A DNA stretch of 64,000 nt. It comes from Ralstonia pickettii DTP0602. GTDB taxonomy: Bacteria > Pseudomonadota > Gammaproteobacteria > Burkholderiales > Burkholderiaceae. Every line of letters begins with the position of its first letter. The first letter of the stretch is position 1. Shown here one piece after another: positions 37,493 through 46,359 of the stretch. The stretch spans positions 1,984,001 to 2,048,000 of the forward strand of contig CP006668.1 of NCBI GenBank assembly GCA_000471925.1, given 5' to 3'. A program made the position numbers and the translations under genes. The notes beneath the pieces are model-generated. The model worked only from the letters and a program-made list of their open reading frames with translations, did not search any database and was not told where the DNA came from.

Positions 37493-38725
37493 TCATACCG
37501 CCCCGGCCAGCTTCATCGCCGCGATCTGCGCGGGCGTGCGTCCCAGCCACTCAAGGATCTCGTCGGTATGCTCGCCCAGCAGCGGCGAACGCTCGACTTC
37601 CACCGGCGAGGCCGACAGCGTGATCGGGCAACCCAGCTGCACGTAGTTGCCGCGCTGCGGATGCTCGAGCTCCACCAGGTAGCCACGCTGGTACAGCGAC
37701 TGGTCCTCGATCAGGTCCTTCATCGACAGGATCGGGCCGCACGGCACATCGACTTCATTGAGCGCCGCCATCACGTCGAATTTGCTCAGGCCGCCGGTCC
37801 ATTTCTCGATCACGGCGAAACAGTCGGCCAGGTGCTTGAGCCGCGCTTCTGGCGTGGCGTAGTCGGGATTGTTGATCAGGTCCTCACGGCCGCACAGGCG
37901 CATCAGCGGCTCCCAGCCCTGCGGCTGGATGATGACGTAGACATAGTCATTGGGGCCGCCCGGCGCACAGCGCAACGCCGCGCCCGGCTGGCCGCCGCCC
38001 GAGGCATTGCCGGCGCGCGGCACGTGGTCGCCGAACTCTTCATTCGGGTACTCGCGCAGCGGTCCGTTGTCCAGGCGCTGCTGGTCGCGCAGCTTGACGC
38101 GGCACAGGTTCAGCACCGCATCCTGCATCGCCACCTCCACGCGCTGGCCGCGGCCGGTGTGCTCGCGCTGCAGCAGCGCGGCCAGGATGCCGACCACGCA
38201 ATGCACGCCCGTGCCCGAGTCGCCGATCTGCGCGCCGGTCACGGTGGGCACGCCCTCGGCATCGCCCGTGGTGGAGGCCGAGCCGCCCATGCACTGCGCC
38301 ACGTTCTCATACGCCTTGCAGTCGGCGTATGGCCCCGGGCCGAAGCCCTTGATCGACGCATAGACCAGCCGCGGATTCAGGTCCTGCAGGTGCTCCCAGT
38401 CGAAGCCGGCGCGCGCCAGCACGCCGGGCCCGAAGTTCTCGATCAGCACGTCGCTGCGCTGTACCAGGTCTTCGAGCAGCGCCTTGCCTTCGGGCGTCTT
38501 CATGTTCAGCGTCAGGCTGCGCTTGTTGGAGTTGAGCATGGTGAAGTACAGGCTGTCGGCGTTGGGCACGTCGCGCAGCTGGCTGCGGGTGATATCCCCG
38601 CGGCCCGGCATTTCCACCTTGATCACGTCCGCGCCCAGCCACGCCATCAGCTGCGTGGCCGAGGGGCCTGCCTGGACGTGGGTCATGTCCAGGATGCGAA
38701 CACCTTGCAGGGCCTTGGTTTCCAT
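37493..38725 (-). CDS. frc: Formyl-CoA:oxalate CoA-transferase, copy 2
   Basis: 410 residues, paralogous to the copy at 29737. Catalytic Asp in IGDSGTGVH, Gln in MTHVQAGP, glycine loop as SGGGQPG. It keeps the active-site residues, so it is likely a functional class III CoA-transferase; altered loops (for example [11 protein letters not shown]) may change the acyl acceptor. It is the second gene of the operon small ORF-frc-FAH-pntA-pntB, preceded by the shared oxalate operator. Differences in specificity between the two copies cannot be judged by eye. Confidence 0.9.
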   Translation of the reverse strand: METKALQGVRILDMTHVQAGPSATQLMAWLGADVIKVEMPGRGDITRSQLRDVPNADSLYFTMLNSNKRSLTLNMKTPEGKALLEDLVQRSDVLIENFGPGVLARAGFDWEHLQDLNPRLVYASIKGFGPGPYADCKAYENVAQCMGGSASTTGDAEGVPTVTGAQIGDSGTGVHCVVGILAALLQREHTGRGQRVEVAMQDAVLNLCRVKLRDQQRLDNGPLREYPNEEFGDHVPRAGNASGGGQPGAALRCAPGGPNDYVYVIIQPQGWEPLMRLCGREDLINNPDYATPEARLKHLADCFAVIEKWTGGLSKFDVMAALNEVDVPCGPILSMKDLIEDQSLYQRGYLVELEHPQRGNYVQLGCPITLSASPVEVERSPLLGEHTDEILEWLGRTPAQIAAMKLAGAV

Positions 38726-38751
38726 TGCGGTTGTCTCCTCGGGCGATGGTT

Positions 38752-38895
38752 TTACTTGTACATGGTCTGGTTCTTGGTGCCTGGCGCGTACTCGCTCGGA
38801 TCCACCCAGATACTGATCACCGCCGACTTGCCGGGCGTCAGGGTGTCATCCGCGGTGGTGCTCCCGGCCCGCGTGGCTTCGACGACTTCGGACAT
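38752..38895 (-). CDS. Small unknown protein heading the frc2-pntAB operon (47 residues)
   Basis: Starts at the ATG at 38895 with GAGGAGA 8 bp upstream and reads [20 protein letters not shown] and then [20 protein letters not shown], ending KNQTMYK. It is hydrophilic, with no signal or membrane segment. It lies 26 bp before frc copy 2 and 47 bp after the oxalate operator, so it is almost certainly transcribed with the operon. A shorter paralogue heads the oxc operon. I do not recognise the family. Confidence 0.7.
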   Translation of the reverse strand: MSEVVEATRAGSTTADDTLTPGKSAVISIWVDPSEYAPGTKNQTMYK

Positions 38896-38941
38896 GTCTT
38901 GGTCTCCTCGTGGATTTACCGTTTTCGGCTGCCTTGATGAC

Positions 38942-38961
38942 ATACGGTATGTGATATATCA
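38942..38961 (-). promoter_or_regulatory. Oxalate-regulon operator upstream of the frc2-pntAB operon
   Basis: ATACGGTATGTGATATATCA, 47 bp before the small ORF start, identical to the oxlT and oxc sites. Position suggests overlap with the promoter and therefore repression. Confidence 0.85.
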
Positions 38962-39115
38962 GAAGAGAGCAAGGGGAGTTTGCCCGATCCCACGCACATT
39001 TCGACGGTGCAGCGCAGCAAATCCGGCCAGGAAGCCGTCTTTTCCCGACAATTCAGCGTAATGCCGGAGGGTTCAGAACATCCGCGCATCAATCCGGCCG
39101 ACCGACTTTTCGCAT

Positions 39116-39131
39116 TGATATATCACATACC
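39116..39131 (+). promoter_or_regulatory. Inverted oxalate-regulon site between gntR and the frc2 operon
   Basis: TGATATATCACATACC, opposite orientation to the site at 38942 and about 172 bp away (centre to centre). It forms the same pair layout as at the oxc promoter. Confidence 0.75.
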
Positions 39132-39217
39132 ATCAAGCGAAACGGAGTCAGACTGCCAGAAATGAAAACGGCGGACATCGTCCGCCATTCCGCCGCCCTG
39201 CCCCTGCCCCGCCGTCG

Positions 39218-39937
39218 TCAGTCGAGGAAATCGCAGTGCGTCTCGACGTAGTCGGCCAGGTCCAGAGAGTGCTGCCGCACCAGCCGCTCGGCCAGCTCGG
39301 TATCGCGCCGTTCCAGCGCTTCGATGATGCGCAGGTGGTCCACGATCGAACGCGACGCGCGGTCGCTCTGCGAGATCGTCATCTTCCGGATCGCCCGCAC
39401 GTGGATAAAGATATTGCGGATCGTGTCCATGATGATCTGCGACTTGGACAGCTGCACGATCGCCTGGTGGAACGCGATATTGGCGTCGGAATACTCTTCA
39501 ATATGCTCGGCCGGCGTGGAATCGCGGAAGCTGTCGAACATATGGCGCAGCTGCCTGATCTCCGCATCGGTCGCGTTCTGGGTCGCCAGCCGCGCCGCCA
39601 TGCTTTCAAGCGCCGCCCACATCTGGATCATCTCGACGATCTCGCGCTTGGTCTTGCGCATGATGTAGATGCCGCGGCGCGGTACGGTGCGCAGGAAGCC
39701 TTCCTGCTCCAGCAGCGTCATCGCTTCGCGGATCGGCGTGCGGCTCACGCCCATGGCCTCGCTCAGCACCCGTTCATCGAGCCGGATCTCTTCATGCGAC
39801 TGGTAGATGTCGGCGTCGGCAATGGCCTGCCGCAGCATGGCGTAGGCCTGGTCGCGCAGGCTGGCGCCGGCGTTGATCGGTTGCACGGACAGGCTCAGGC
39901 CGGGAGGCTGAGCGATCGATTGGCTTTGCGCAGACAT
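39218..39937 (-). CDS. GntR-family (FadR/FCD type) regulator, proposed oxalate regulator
   Basis: 239 residues from the ATG at 39937. The N-terminal winged HTH reads LRDQAYAMLRQAI, RLDERVLSEAMGVSRTPIREAMTLLEQEGFL and VPRRGIYIM. The C-terminal FCD all-helical ligand domain has metal-binding His candidates in IAFHQAIVQ and VDHLRIIEALERRD. It sits inside the cluster of shared operators, and FCD-type GntR proteins bind short palindromes such as TGATATATCA, so it is the natural candidate to control oxlT, oxc-frc, frc2-pntAB and panE. The ligand may be oxalate, oxalyl-CoA or formyl-CoA. Direct evidence is lacking. Confidence 0.88.
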   Translation of the reverse strand: MSAQSQSIAQPPGLSLSVQPINAGASLRDQAYAMLRQAIADADIYQSHEEIRLDERVLSEAMGVSRTPIREAMTLLEQEGFLRTVPRRGIYIMRKTKREIVEMIQMWAALESMAARLATQNATDAEIRQLRHMFDSFRDSTPAEHIEEYSDANIAFHQAIVQLSKSQIIMDTIRNIFIHVRAIRKMTISQSDRASRSIVDHLRIIEALERRDTELAERLVRQHSLDLADYVETHCDFLD

Positions 39938-40094
39938 GAATGAGCTCGTGTGAGACCGTGGCGCGGCGGCCGGAATGGCTGCCCTCCGCATTCCCGCACA
40001 GCTTAGCAAAAACGCCCGACTCATTACGAATATGCATCAAGCAATGCGTCGTCGTCATGCATCGGCACTGCGGCGGTGCGCGGTCTGTCGTATA

Positions 40095-40104
40095 TGGTAT
40101 ATCA
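40095..40104. promoter_or_regulatory. Operator variant upstream of gntR
   Basis: TGGTATATCA differs at one position from the TGATATATCA core. It lies 158 bp before the gntR start, suggesting autoregulation. Confidence 0.5.
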
Positions 40105-40212
40105 CTATCGCCCTGCCTTCCCGCTTTGCAAGCCAGGCGCGCGCAACATTTGCGCCGCCGGCGTGCCGCAGGGGGCACCCGACACTGCGATGCCCCCCGC
40201 TGTGGTCCGTCT

Positions 40213-41190
40213 TCAGGCGGCCAGTTTCGCCATCGCGTCGCGCTGCTTGATCAAGCCCAGAACGGCGTCACACATCGGCGTGGGCTGTCCCACCCGCCGC
40301 CCCATCTCCTGCACCACGGTCAGCAGCGGGTCGATTTCCATGGCCCGCCCTGCCTCCAGGTCCTGCAGCATCGAAGTCTTGTGCGCACCCACGGCGCCGG
40401 CACCGTCGATGCGACGCTCCACGTCGACACGGAACTTCACGCCGAAGCGCTCGGCAATGGCCTGCGCCTCGACCATCATCTGGCGCGACAGCGCGCGCGT
40501 GGCGGGGTCCGAGGTAATGACGTCGAGCGTGGCATGCGTGAGCGCGCTGATCGGGTTGAAGCACAGGTTGCCCCACAGCTTGAGCCAGATCTCGTCGCGG
40601 ATGTTATCGCGCACCGGCGCCTCCAGGTCGGCGGCCATCATCATCTCGCTCAGCTGCGTGACGCGCGACGAGCGGCTGCCGTCGGGCTCGCCCAGCGGAA
40701 ACTTCTTGCCGTAGACGTGCTTGATCACGCCGGGCGCCACGATCTCGGCGGCGGGATAGACCACGCAGCCGATCGCGCGCTCAGGGCCCAGGCCTTTCCA
40801 CTGGCGCGCGCCAGGATCCACGCTCTCCAGCGTGCTGCCGGCGAGGTCGCCGCCATGCTTGTAGAAGTACCAGTATGGGATGCCGTTGACGCCGGTGACG
40901 ATCGCGGTCTGGGCCCCCAGCAGCGGCTGTATCAGGTCGACCACGCCGGGCACCGAATGTGCCTTCAGGGTAATGAACACATAATCCTGCGGCCCGAGTT
41001 CGTGCGGATCGCTGGTGCAGCGCACCTGCGCCACGCGCTCCTCGCCGTCGATCAGCAGCCTGACGCCGTTCTCCTTCATCGCCGCCAGGTGCGGACCGCG
41101 CGCAACGAAGCTGACCTCCGCCCCCGCGCGCGCCAGTTGCGCCCCGACATAGCCGCCAATGGCGCCCGCGCCATAGATACACACTTTCAT
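40213..41190 (-). CDS. PanE/ApbA-type ketopantoate reductase-like protein
   Basis: 325 residues. The N-terminal Rossmann motif is YGAGAIGGYVGAQLARAG (residues 6-23), with the C-terminal all-helical PanE domain including the catalytic Lys/Asn region (LKLWGNLCFNPISALT). True PanE makes pantoate for CoA synthesis, but many homologues reduce other 2-oxo acids. Here the gene carries an oxalate-regulon operator 45 bp before its start, so it may supply pantoate/CoA for a CoA-heavy pathway or reduce a C2-C4 oxo acid such as glyoxylate. It is separate from the usual panBC genes. Ends 275 bp before the gntR start. Confidence 0.85.
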   Translation of the reverse strand: MKVCIYGAGAIGGYVGAQLARAGAEVSFVARGPHLAAMKENGVRLLIDGEERVAQVRCTSDPHELGPQDYVFITLKAHSVPGVVDLIQPLLGAQTAIVTGVNGIPYWYFYKHGGDLAGSTLESVDPGARQWKGLGPERAIGCVVYPAAEIVAPGVIKHVYGKKFPLGEPDGSRSSRVTQLSEMMMAADLEAPVRDNIRDEIWLKLWGNLCFNPISALTHATLDVITSDPATRALSRQMMVEAQAIAERFGVKFRVDVERRIDGAGAVGAHKTSMLQDLEAGRAMEIDPLLTVVQEMGRRVGQPTPMCDAVLGLIKQRDAMAKLAA

Positions 41191-41234
41191 GCCTGTCTCC
41201 TTGTGGCTCGATATGAAGCTCGATAACGATCTTT

Positions 41235-41250
41235 TGATATATCACATACT
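41235..41250 (+). promoter_or_regulatory. Oxalate-regulon operator upstream of the panE-like gene
   Basis: TGATATATCACATACT, differing from the site at 39116 only in the last base. It is 45 bp before the start codon, the same distance as at the frc2 operon. Confidence 0.8.
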
Positions 41251-41391
41251 ATATTCCACAAAGGCGCAAAACAACCTTTATCTTTCCGGACACGTTTGGC
41301 GACAAGCGACGCTGCGCTAACATGAAGCTTCATGCGCCTTCGGCGAATCACGCGCCGGGCGCCAGCCTTAAAACTGACACCCGGAGCTTGT

Positions 41392-42147
41392 ATGGAATCG
41401 ACGCTGGCATTGGTGCAGGACCCGGCCGCCTGGGCGGCGCTGGCTACCCTGGTGGCCATGGAAATCGTACTGGGGATCGACAACCTGATCTTTATCTCGA
41501 TCCTGACCAACAAGCTGCCCGAAGCCATGCGCGAGAAGGCACGCAAGATCGGCATCAGCCTGGCGCTGCTGATGCGGCTGGGGCTGCTGGCCACCATCGC
41601 CATCATCGTCAAGCTCACCGAGCCGGTGTTCACCATCCTCGGCCAGGGAATCTCGTGGCGCGACATGATCCTGATTGCCGGCGGCGCCTTCCTGGTGTGG
41701 AAGGCAACGCGTGAAATCCACCAGCACGTCAGCGGCGACGAAGAAGGCGAGGACAGCGGCACGGCCAAGGCGGTGCAGAGCTTTGCCTCGGCCATCGGGC
41801 AGATCCTGGTCCTCGACCTGGTGTTCTCGATCGACAGCATCATCACCGCGGTCGGCATGACCGAGCACGTGCAGATCATGTTCGTGGCGGTGATCGCCGC
41901 CGTGATGACGATGCTGTTCGCCGCCACCCCGCTGGCCAACTTCATCAACCGCAACCCGACCATCGTGATGCTGGCGCTGGCCTTCCTGATCATGATCGGC
42001 ATGACGCTGATCGCCGAAGGGCTCGGCCACCATGTGCCCAAGGGCTATATCTATACGGCGATGGCGTTCTCGGCGGGAGTCGAGGGGCTCAACATGCTGT
42101 CGCGCCAGCGGCGCAAGCACCGCCGGGAGCATGGCGAAGCGCACTGA
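41392..42147 (+). CDS. TerC-family integral membrane protein
   Basis: 251 residues with about 7 membrane segments. Acidic TerC motifs are seen in [15 protein letters not shown] and [16 protein letters not shown]. TerC proteins have been linked to metal (especially Mn) export at the membrane and to tellurite resistance. The start at 41392 has CCGGAG upstream; an upstream ATG at 41332 gives a doubtful extension. It is monocistronic, divergent from the panE-like gene, and ends in a terminator. Confidence 0.9.
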   Translation: MESTLALVQDPAAWAALATLVAMEIVLGIDNLIFISILTNKLPEAMREKARKIGISLALLMRLGLLATIAIIVKLTEPVFTILGQGISWRDMILIAGGAFLVWKATREIHQHVSGDEEGEDSGTAKAVQSFASAIGQILVLDLVFSIDSIITAVGMTEHVQIMFVAVIAAVMTMLFAATPLANFINRNPTIVMLALAFLIMIGMTLIAEGLGHHVPKGYIYTAMAFSAGVEGLNMLSRQRRKHRREHGEAH

Positions 42148-42193
42148 GTGTGTTCTGCGCCGCACACATAGCGGGTGCCCGTAGCCTGTAACA

Positions 42194-42233
42194 GACGGTG
42201 TCCGAACTTTCCGCGGACGGCGCCGTCTTTTAC
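42194..42233 (+). terminator. Rho-independent terminator after the TerC gene
   Basis: GACGG-TGTCCG ... CGGAC-GGCGCCGTC stem followed by TTTTA, 47 bp after the stop. Confidence 0.75.
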
Positions 42234-42276
42234 AGTTCTGCACTAACCCCGGACAAAAAAAGGACGCTTTCGCCAC

Positions 42277-43890
42277 ATGATGAATCGCCGAACCCTGCTG
42301 GTCTCCGCCACCGCCTCTGCCGCGCTTGCCGCGCTCGGCATTACCCCATCGGTACTGGCAGCCAGCCGGATCAAGCTCGGCGACGCCCAGCCGTTCGGCT
42401 TCGACGCCCTGATCGAGCGCGCCCGCGCGCTGGCGGCAAAGCCGTACGCGGCGCCGCCGTCGCCCCCGGCCGATGTGCTATCGCGCATCGACTACGATGC
42501 CCACGGCAAGATCCGCTTCCGCACCGACGACGCGCTGTTCGCCAATGGCCCTGGCCAGTTCCCGGTCACCTTCTTCCACCTCGGCACCTACTTCCGCACG
42601 CCGGTGCGCATGCATGTGATCGAGCGCGGCAAGGACGGCGCGGGCAAGGCGCGCGAGATCGTCTACGACGATGCCTACTTCGACATGCCGGCCGACAGTC
42701 CCGCGCACAAGCTGCCGCCTGGCAGCGGCTTTGCCGGCTTCCGCTTCCAGGAAAGCCGCCTGGGCGACCAGAAGGTGCGCGACTGGCGCAAGAACGACTG
42801 GGTTGCCTTCCTGGGCGCCTCGTATTTCCGCGCCATCGGCGACCTGTACCAGTACGGGCTGTCGGCGCGCGGCATCGCCATCGACGTGGCCGAGGCGGGC
42901 AAGTCCGAGGAATTCCCTGCCTTCACCCATTTCTGGTTTGAGACACCCGAAGGCAACGGCGATAAGGTCACCGTCTATGCGCTGCTCGACGGCCCCAGCA
43001 TCTCCGGCGCCTACCGCTTCGTCATGCAGCGCGCCAAGGCCGTGATCATGGACGTGGAGTGCGCGCTGTTCCTGCGCAAGGACGTGGGGCGCCTGGGGCT
43101 GGCGCCGCTGACGTCGATGTACTGGTTCTCGGAAAGCATCAAGGGCACCGCCGTCGACTGGCGGCCGGAGGTGCACGATTCCGACGGCCTGGCGCTCTGG
43201 AACGGCGCGGGCGAGCATATCTGGCGCCCGCTGAACAATCCGCCGCAGACCACCGCCTCGGCGTTTTCCGACGAGAACCCGAAGGGCTTCGGCCTGCTGC
43301 AGCGCGACCGGTTGTTCGACCACTACCAGGACGGCGTCAACTACGAGCGCCGCCCGAGCCTGTGGGTCGAGCCGCGCGACGGCTGGGGCGCCGGCGCGGT
43401 GCAGCTGATCGAGCTGCGCACCGACGACGAGATCCACGACAACATCGTCGCCATGTGGGTGCCCAAGGCGCCCGCCAAGGCCGGCAACACCTATCGCCTG
43501 CGCTACCGCCTGCACTGGCAGGCCGACGAGCCCTCTCCCTCGCCGCTGGCGCGCTGCGTCGCCACGCGCCTGGGCAATGGCGGCCAGCCCGGGCAGCAGC
43601 GGCCCAAGGGCGTACGCAAGTTCATGGTGGAGTTCAAGGGCGCACCGTTGGAGAAAATCCCCTTCGGCGTCAAGCCCGAGGCCGTGCTGACCGCCTCGCG
43701 CGGCACCTTCTCCTATGTCTTCACCGAAGCCGTGCCCAATAACGTGCCTGGCCACTGGCGCGCCCAGTTCGACCTCGCCGCCGATGGCAACCAGCCAGTC
43801 GATATCCGCCTGTTCCTGCGCCTGAACGGCAAGCCGCTGTCGGAAACCTGGCTGTACCAGTACCACCCGTTCCAGTCGCCGGCGGGCTGA
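42277..43890 (+). CDS. opgD: Glucan biosynthesis protein D (osmoregulated periplasmic glucans)
   Basis: 537 residues, the usual OpgD/MdoD length. A twin-arginine signal (MNRRTLLVSATASAALAALG) ends near LAASRIKLG, so export is by Tat into the periplasm. The body has family stretches such as FRFQESRLGDQKVRDWRK, SAYRF-like ISGAYRFVMQRAK and LTSMYWFSE. OpgD acts on the backbone of osmoregulated periplasmic glucans. Two adjacent Met codons give one-residue start ambiguity. Monocistronic; opgG/opgH are not nearby. Confidence 0.92.
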   Translation: MMNRRTLLVSATASAALAALGITPSVLAASRIKLGDAQPFGFDALIERARALAAKPYAAPPSPPADVLSRIDYDAHGKIRFRTDDALFANGPGQFPVTFFHLGTYFRTPVRMHVIERGKDGAGKAREIVYDDAYFDMPADSPAHKLPPGSGFAGFRFQESRLGDQKVRDWRKNDWVAFLGASYFRAIGDLYQYGLSARGIAIDVAEAGKSEEFPAFTHFWFETPEGNGDKVTVYALLDGPSISGAYRFVMQRAKAVIMDVECALFLRKDVGRLGLAPLTSMYWFSESIKGTAVDWRPEVHDSDGLALWNGAGEHIWRPLNNPPQTTASAFSDENPKGFGLLQRDRLFDHYQDGVNYERRPSLWVEPRDGWGAGAVQLIELRTDDEIHDNIVAMWVPKAPAKAGNTYRLRYRLHWQADEPSPSPLARCVATRLGNGGQPGQQRPKGVRKFMVEFKGAPLEKIPFGVKPEAVLTASRGTFSYVFTEAVPNNVPGHWRAQFDLAADGNQPVDIRLFLRLNGKPLSETWLYQYHPFQSPAG

Positions 43891-43993
43891 AGCCGGGATC
43901 GCCTTGCACCATATTGCGACCCCGTGATGTCGACCGCGCACGACCGGGTATGATGGCTGGTAACAACAGTCACACAGCACCAGCCAGCCTCAC

Positions 43994-44686
43994 ATGATTT
44001 CTCAAGAGTTCGCCGGTGCCGCCGAGGGCGGCCAGGCTGCATCGCTCCCGCGCTCAGAGCGCGCCTACCAGCAACTGCGCGCCGCCATCCAGGCTGGCCA
44101 GCTCTCGCCCGGCACGCGGCTGCGCGAGGTGGAACTGGCGGAAACGCTGGGCCTGTCGCGCACGCCCGTGCGCGAAGCGCTGTCGCGGCTGGAATCCGAA
44201 GGCCTGGTCGTCAACGAGCCCAACCGCGGCATGATGGTGACCCAGCTCGACGCCAGCATGGTCAGCGAGCTGTACGTAATGCGCGAAGTGCTGGAAGGCA
44301 CCGCTGCCGCGCTGGCCGCGCGCCATGCCACCGACGTGGAGATCTCGCTGCTGCGCGATATCGTCGAGCGCGACCTGGCGTTCGCCGACGATCCGGACCG
44401 GCTCGCGCAGAACAACCGGCTGTTCCACGAAACCCTGCACCGCTGCGCCCATAACCGCTACCTGCTGAAGAACCTGCGCTCGCTGCATGAATCGATGGCG
44501 CTGCTCGGGCGCACCACGTTGTCAGTGCCGGGGCGTGCGCGCAGCTCGTACGAGGAACATATCGCGTTGGTGGAGGCGCTGGAACAGCGCGACCCGGCGC
44601 TGGCGGAACAGATCGCGCGCCGGCATATCCAGCAGGCCTACAAAGTCCGGCTCTCGCTCTGGATCCAGGAGCAGTCCGGCACCTGA
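43994..44686 (+). CDS. GntR-family (FadR/FCD) transcriptional regulator
   Basis: 230 residues. The HTH is LREVELAETLGLSRTPVREALSRLESEGLVVNEPNRGMMV; the FCD ligand domain starts near residue 85 (YVMREVLEGTAAALAARHAT) and has NRLFHETLHRCAHN. It resembles but is distinct from the oxalate-region regulator at 39218. It is convergent with the EamA transporter gene, and its target is not visible in the sequence. Confidence 0.88.
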   Translation: MISQEFAGAAEGGQAASLPRSERAYQQLRAAIQAGQLSPGTRLREVELAETLGLSRTPVREALSRLESEGLVVNEPNRGMMVTQLDASMVSELYVMREVLEGTAAALAARHATDVEISLLRDIVERDLAFADDPDRLAQNNRLFHETLHRCAHNRYLLKNLRSLHESMALLGRTTLSVPGRARSSYEEHIALVEALEQRDPALAEQIARRHIQQAYKVRLSLWIQEQSGT

Positions 44687-44702
44687 ACGGCGACCGGACG
44701 GA

Positions 44703-45608
44703 TCAGGCCGCAGCCTGAGCGCGCGCCGTGCGCAGCGTGCCCAGGCTCAGCACGGTCAGCGCCAGCAGGATCAGCAGCACCGCGCCCAGCGTCTGCGGCG
44801 CGATCTGCTCGCCGCCCAGCCACGCGCCCATTGCCAGCGCCACCGGCGGATTTACGTAGACGTAGCTGGCGGCCAGCGTCTGGCTGACCGTCGACACCAG
44901 GTACATATAGGCGGAAAACGCCACCAGCGAGCCCGCCACCACCAGGTAGACCCAGGCCCAGCCGGCCTGCGCGCTGACCGATGCCGGCCACGGTTCCTGG
45001 CGCAGCGCCGACAGCACCATCAGCACCGCCCCGCCGATTAGCATCTCCGCTGCAAAGGCCGCGGGCCCCTGCGGCAGCTCCAGCCGGCGCGCCAGCTCCG
45101 AGCCGAACGACCAGCTCGCCACCGCCAGCATCAGCGCCACCACGCCCATGGTACTGACGCGGAATTCCGCGCCCGCCGTCAGCACCAGGATGCCGACGCT
45201 GCCGATCGCGATCGCCACGTACTCGTACCACCTGGGCCGGTTGCCGAAGCACGCACCCCAGATCAGCGCGAAGATCGGCATCGACCCGATCATCACCGTG
45301 GTCGCGCCCGACGAGATGGTCTGCTCGGCAATCGCCGTCAGCCCCATGCCGCCCACCAGCAGGAACACCGCCGGCACCGCGCAGTTGCGTAGCTGCCGCC
45401 AGTTCGGCATCGGCGTGCCGCGCCACGCCAGCCAGGCGGCCAGCAGCAGGCCCGCGCACAGGAAGCGCGTGCCCATCATGAACAGCGGCGGAAAGCTCTC
45501 CAGCGTAAAGCGGATCGCCAGGTAGGTCGTGCCCCACACCACGTAGGTGATCAGCAGGCAGAGCAGGACAAGCGGTGGCATGGTCGGACGGGAGCGTAGA
45601 GAAGGCAT
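44703..45608 (-). CDS. EamA-family (DMT) transporter, YedA-like
   Basis: About 301 residues with 10 predicted membrane segments in two EamA repeats. Typical stretches are YVVWGTTYLAIRFTLESFPPL in repeat 1 and YLVVAGSLVAFSAYMYL in repeat 2. Drug/metabolite exporters of this type pump out amino acids or metabolites; no substrate can be assigned. The start at 45608 is one of several in-frame ATGs (45581 would start at MPPLVLL); none has a strong ribosome-binding site. Confidence 0.85.
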   Translation of the reverse strand: MPSLRSRPTMPPLVLLCLLITYVVWGTTYLAIRFTLESFPPLFMMGTRFLCAGLLLAAWLAWRGTPMPNWRQLRNCAVPAVFLLVGGMGLTAIAEQTISSGATTVMIGSMPIFALIWGACFGNRPRWYEYVAIAIGSVGILVLTAGAEFRVSTMGVVALMLAVASWSFGSELARRLELPQGPAAFAAEMLIGGAVLMVLSALRQEPWPASVSAQAGWAWVYLVVAGSLVAFSAYMYLVSTVSQTLAASYVYVNPPVALAMGAWLGGEQIAPQTLGAVLLILLALTVLSLGTLRTARAQAAA

Positions 45609-45769
45609 CCACGATAGCCCCCGCATCCGGCGCGACCAAACGAAAAGGTCTGGCAAGCCTTGCGAAAGTTGCTCACAAAGCACGCAAAAACCGCAGGAAA
45701 AACAAAACCGGCCGCGCGTCAGCCCCCAGCGGGCGCGCGTATGGCCGGTTCTACAATGCAGCCGCGAGG

Positions 45770-45814
45770 CCGCAGAAAGCCCGCAATTTGCCGCAGATAC
45801 CGCAAATTACCGCA
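45770..45814. repeat. Five CCGCA direct repeats at about 10-bp spacing
   Basis: CCGCA occurs at 45770, 45781, 45791, 45800 and 45810, in phase with the DNA helix and alternating with AAATT-type AT tracts. It lies just downstream of the small-protein gene at 45828. Confidence 0.6.
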
Positions 45815-45827
45815 GCTTCAGCACAGC

Positions 45828-46013
45828 TTAGCCGTTGGCGTAAACTACCTTGGCCTTGCGGGCCTGGGTCTGCAGGCGCTCGACCATGGCCTGGAAGGCA
45901 GCGATGGTGCGCTTCACGTCGTGGGCGAAACCCAGGCGTTGCGTACCGAGTTCGCGGTCGATCAGATCGCGTTCGAGTTGGTCAGTCAGCTTGATATCGG
46001 ATTGGGTGTTCAT
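45828..46013 (-). CDS. Small conserved hypothetical protein
   Basis: 61 residues from the ATG at 46013, preceded by AAAGGAAG. It is highly charged, mostly helical and probably coiled-coil (DQLERDLIDRELGTQR, RTIAAFQAMVERLQTQARKA). There is no signal peptide. I do not recognise the family. Base composition matches its surroundings. It appears monocistronic, with the phased CCGCA repeats just after its stop codon. Confidence 0.7.
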   Translation of the reverse strand: MNTQSDIKLTDQLERDLIDRELGTQRLGFAHDVKRTIAAFQAMVERLQTQARKAKVVYANG

Positions 46014-46359
46014 GGCGTTCTTCCTTTCGGGATTACCCTCATCGGGTTTTCCCTGATTGTAGCAAAGGAATTGTCGCATCGCAGCATTAGGTGAAAGTAC
46101 GTATGGGGGAAAGCAACGGTTAGTGCCGAGAAAGACAGCCTGAGATGTCGGAAGTGAAGCGATATGCCTTTTGACAAGCTGCGGCACGAATAGAAAAGCC
46201 AAGCGGTTGACCAACGAACAACGCTTCGCGGAGGGTGTCACTACGAACGGCCGACAGGGCTACGCGCCGGCCCGCGGCCCCACGGCATCCGCGGCACCTC
46301 TCCGATATGTGCCTGTGCCACGTTTCGGTATTACTGTCAGGCGCCCCACGCCCAACCGA
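46014..46359. other. Gene-free stretch before the AraC gene
   Basis: 346 bases. It contains the promoter of the 61-residue protein on its left side (AT-rich around 46060-46090). Open frames here have no supporting ribosome-binding site or recognisable motif. Confidence 0.5.
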
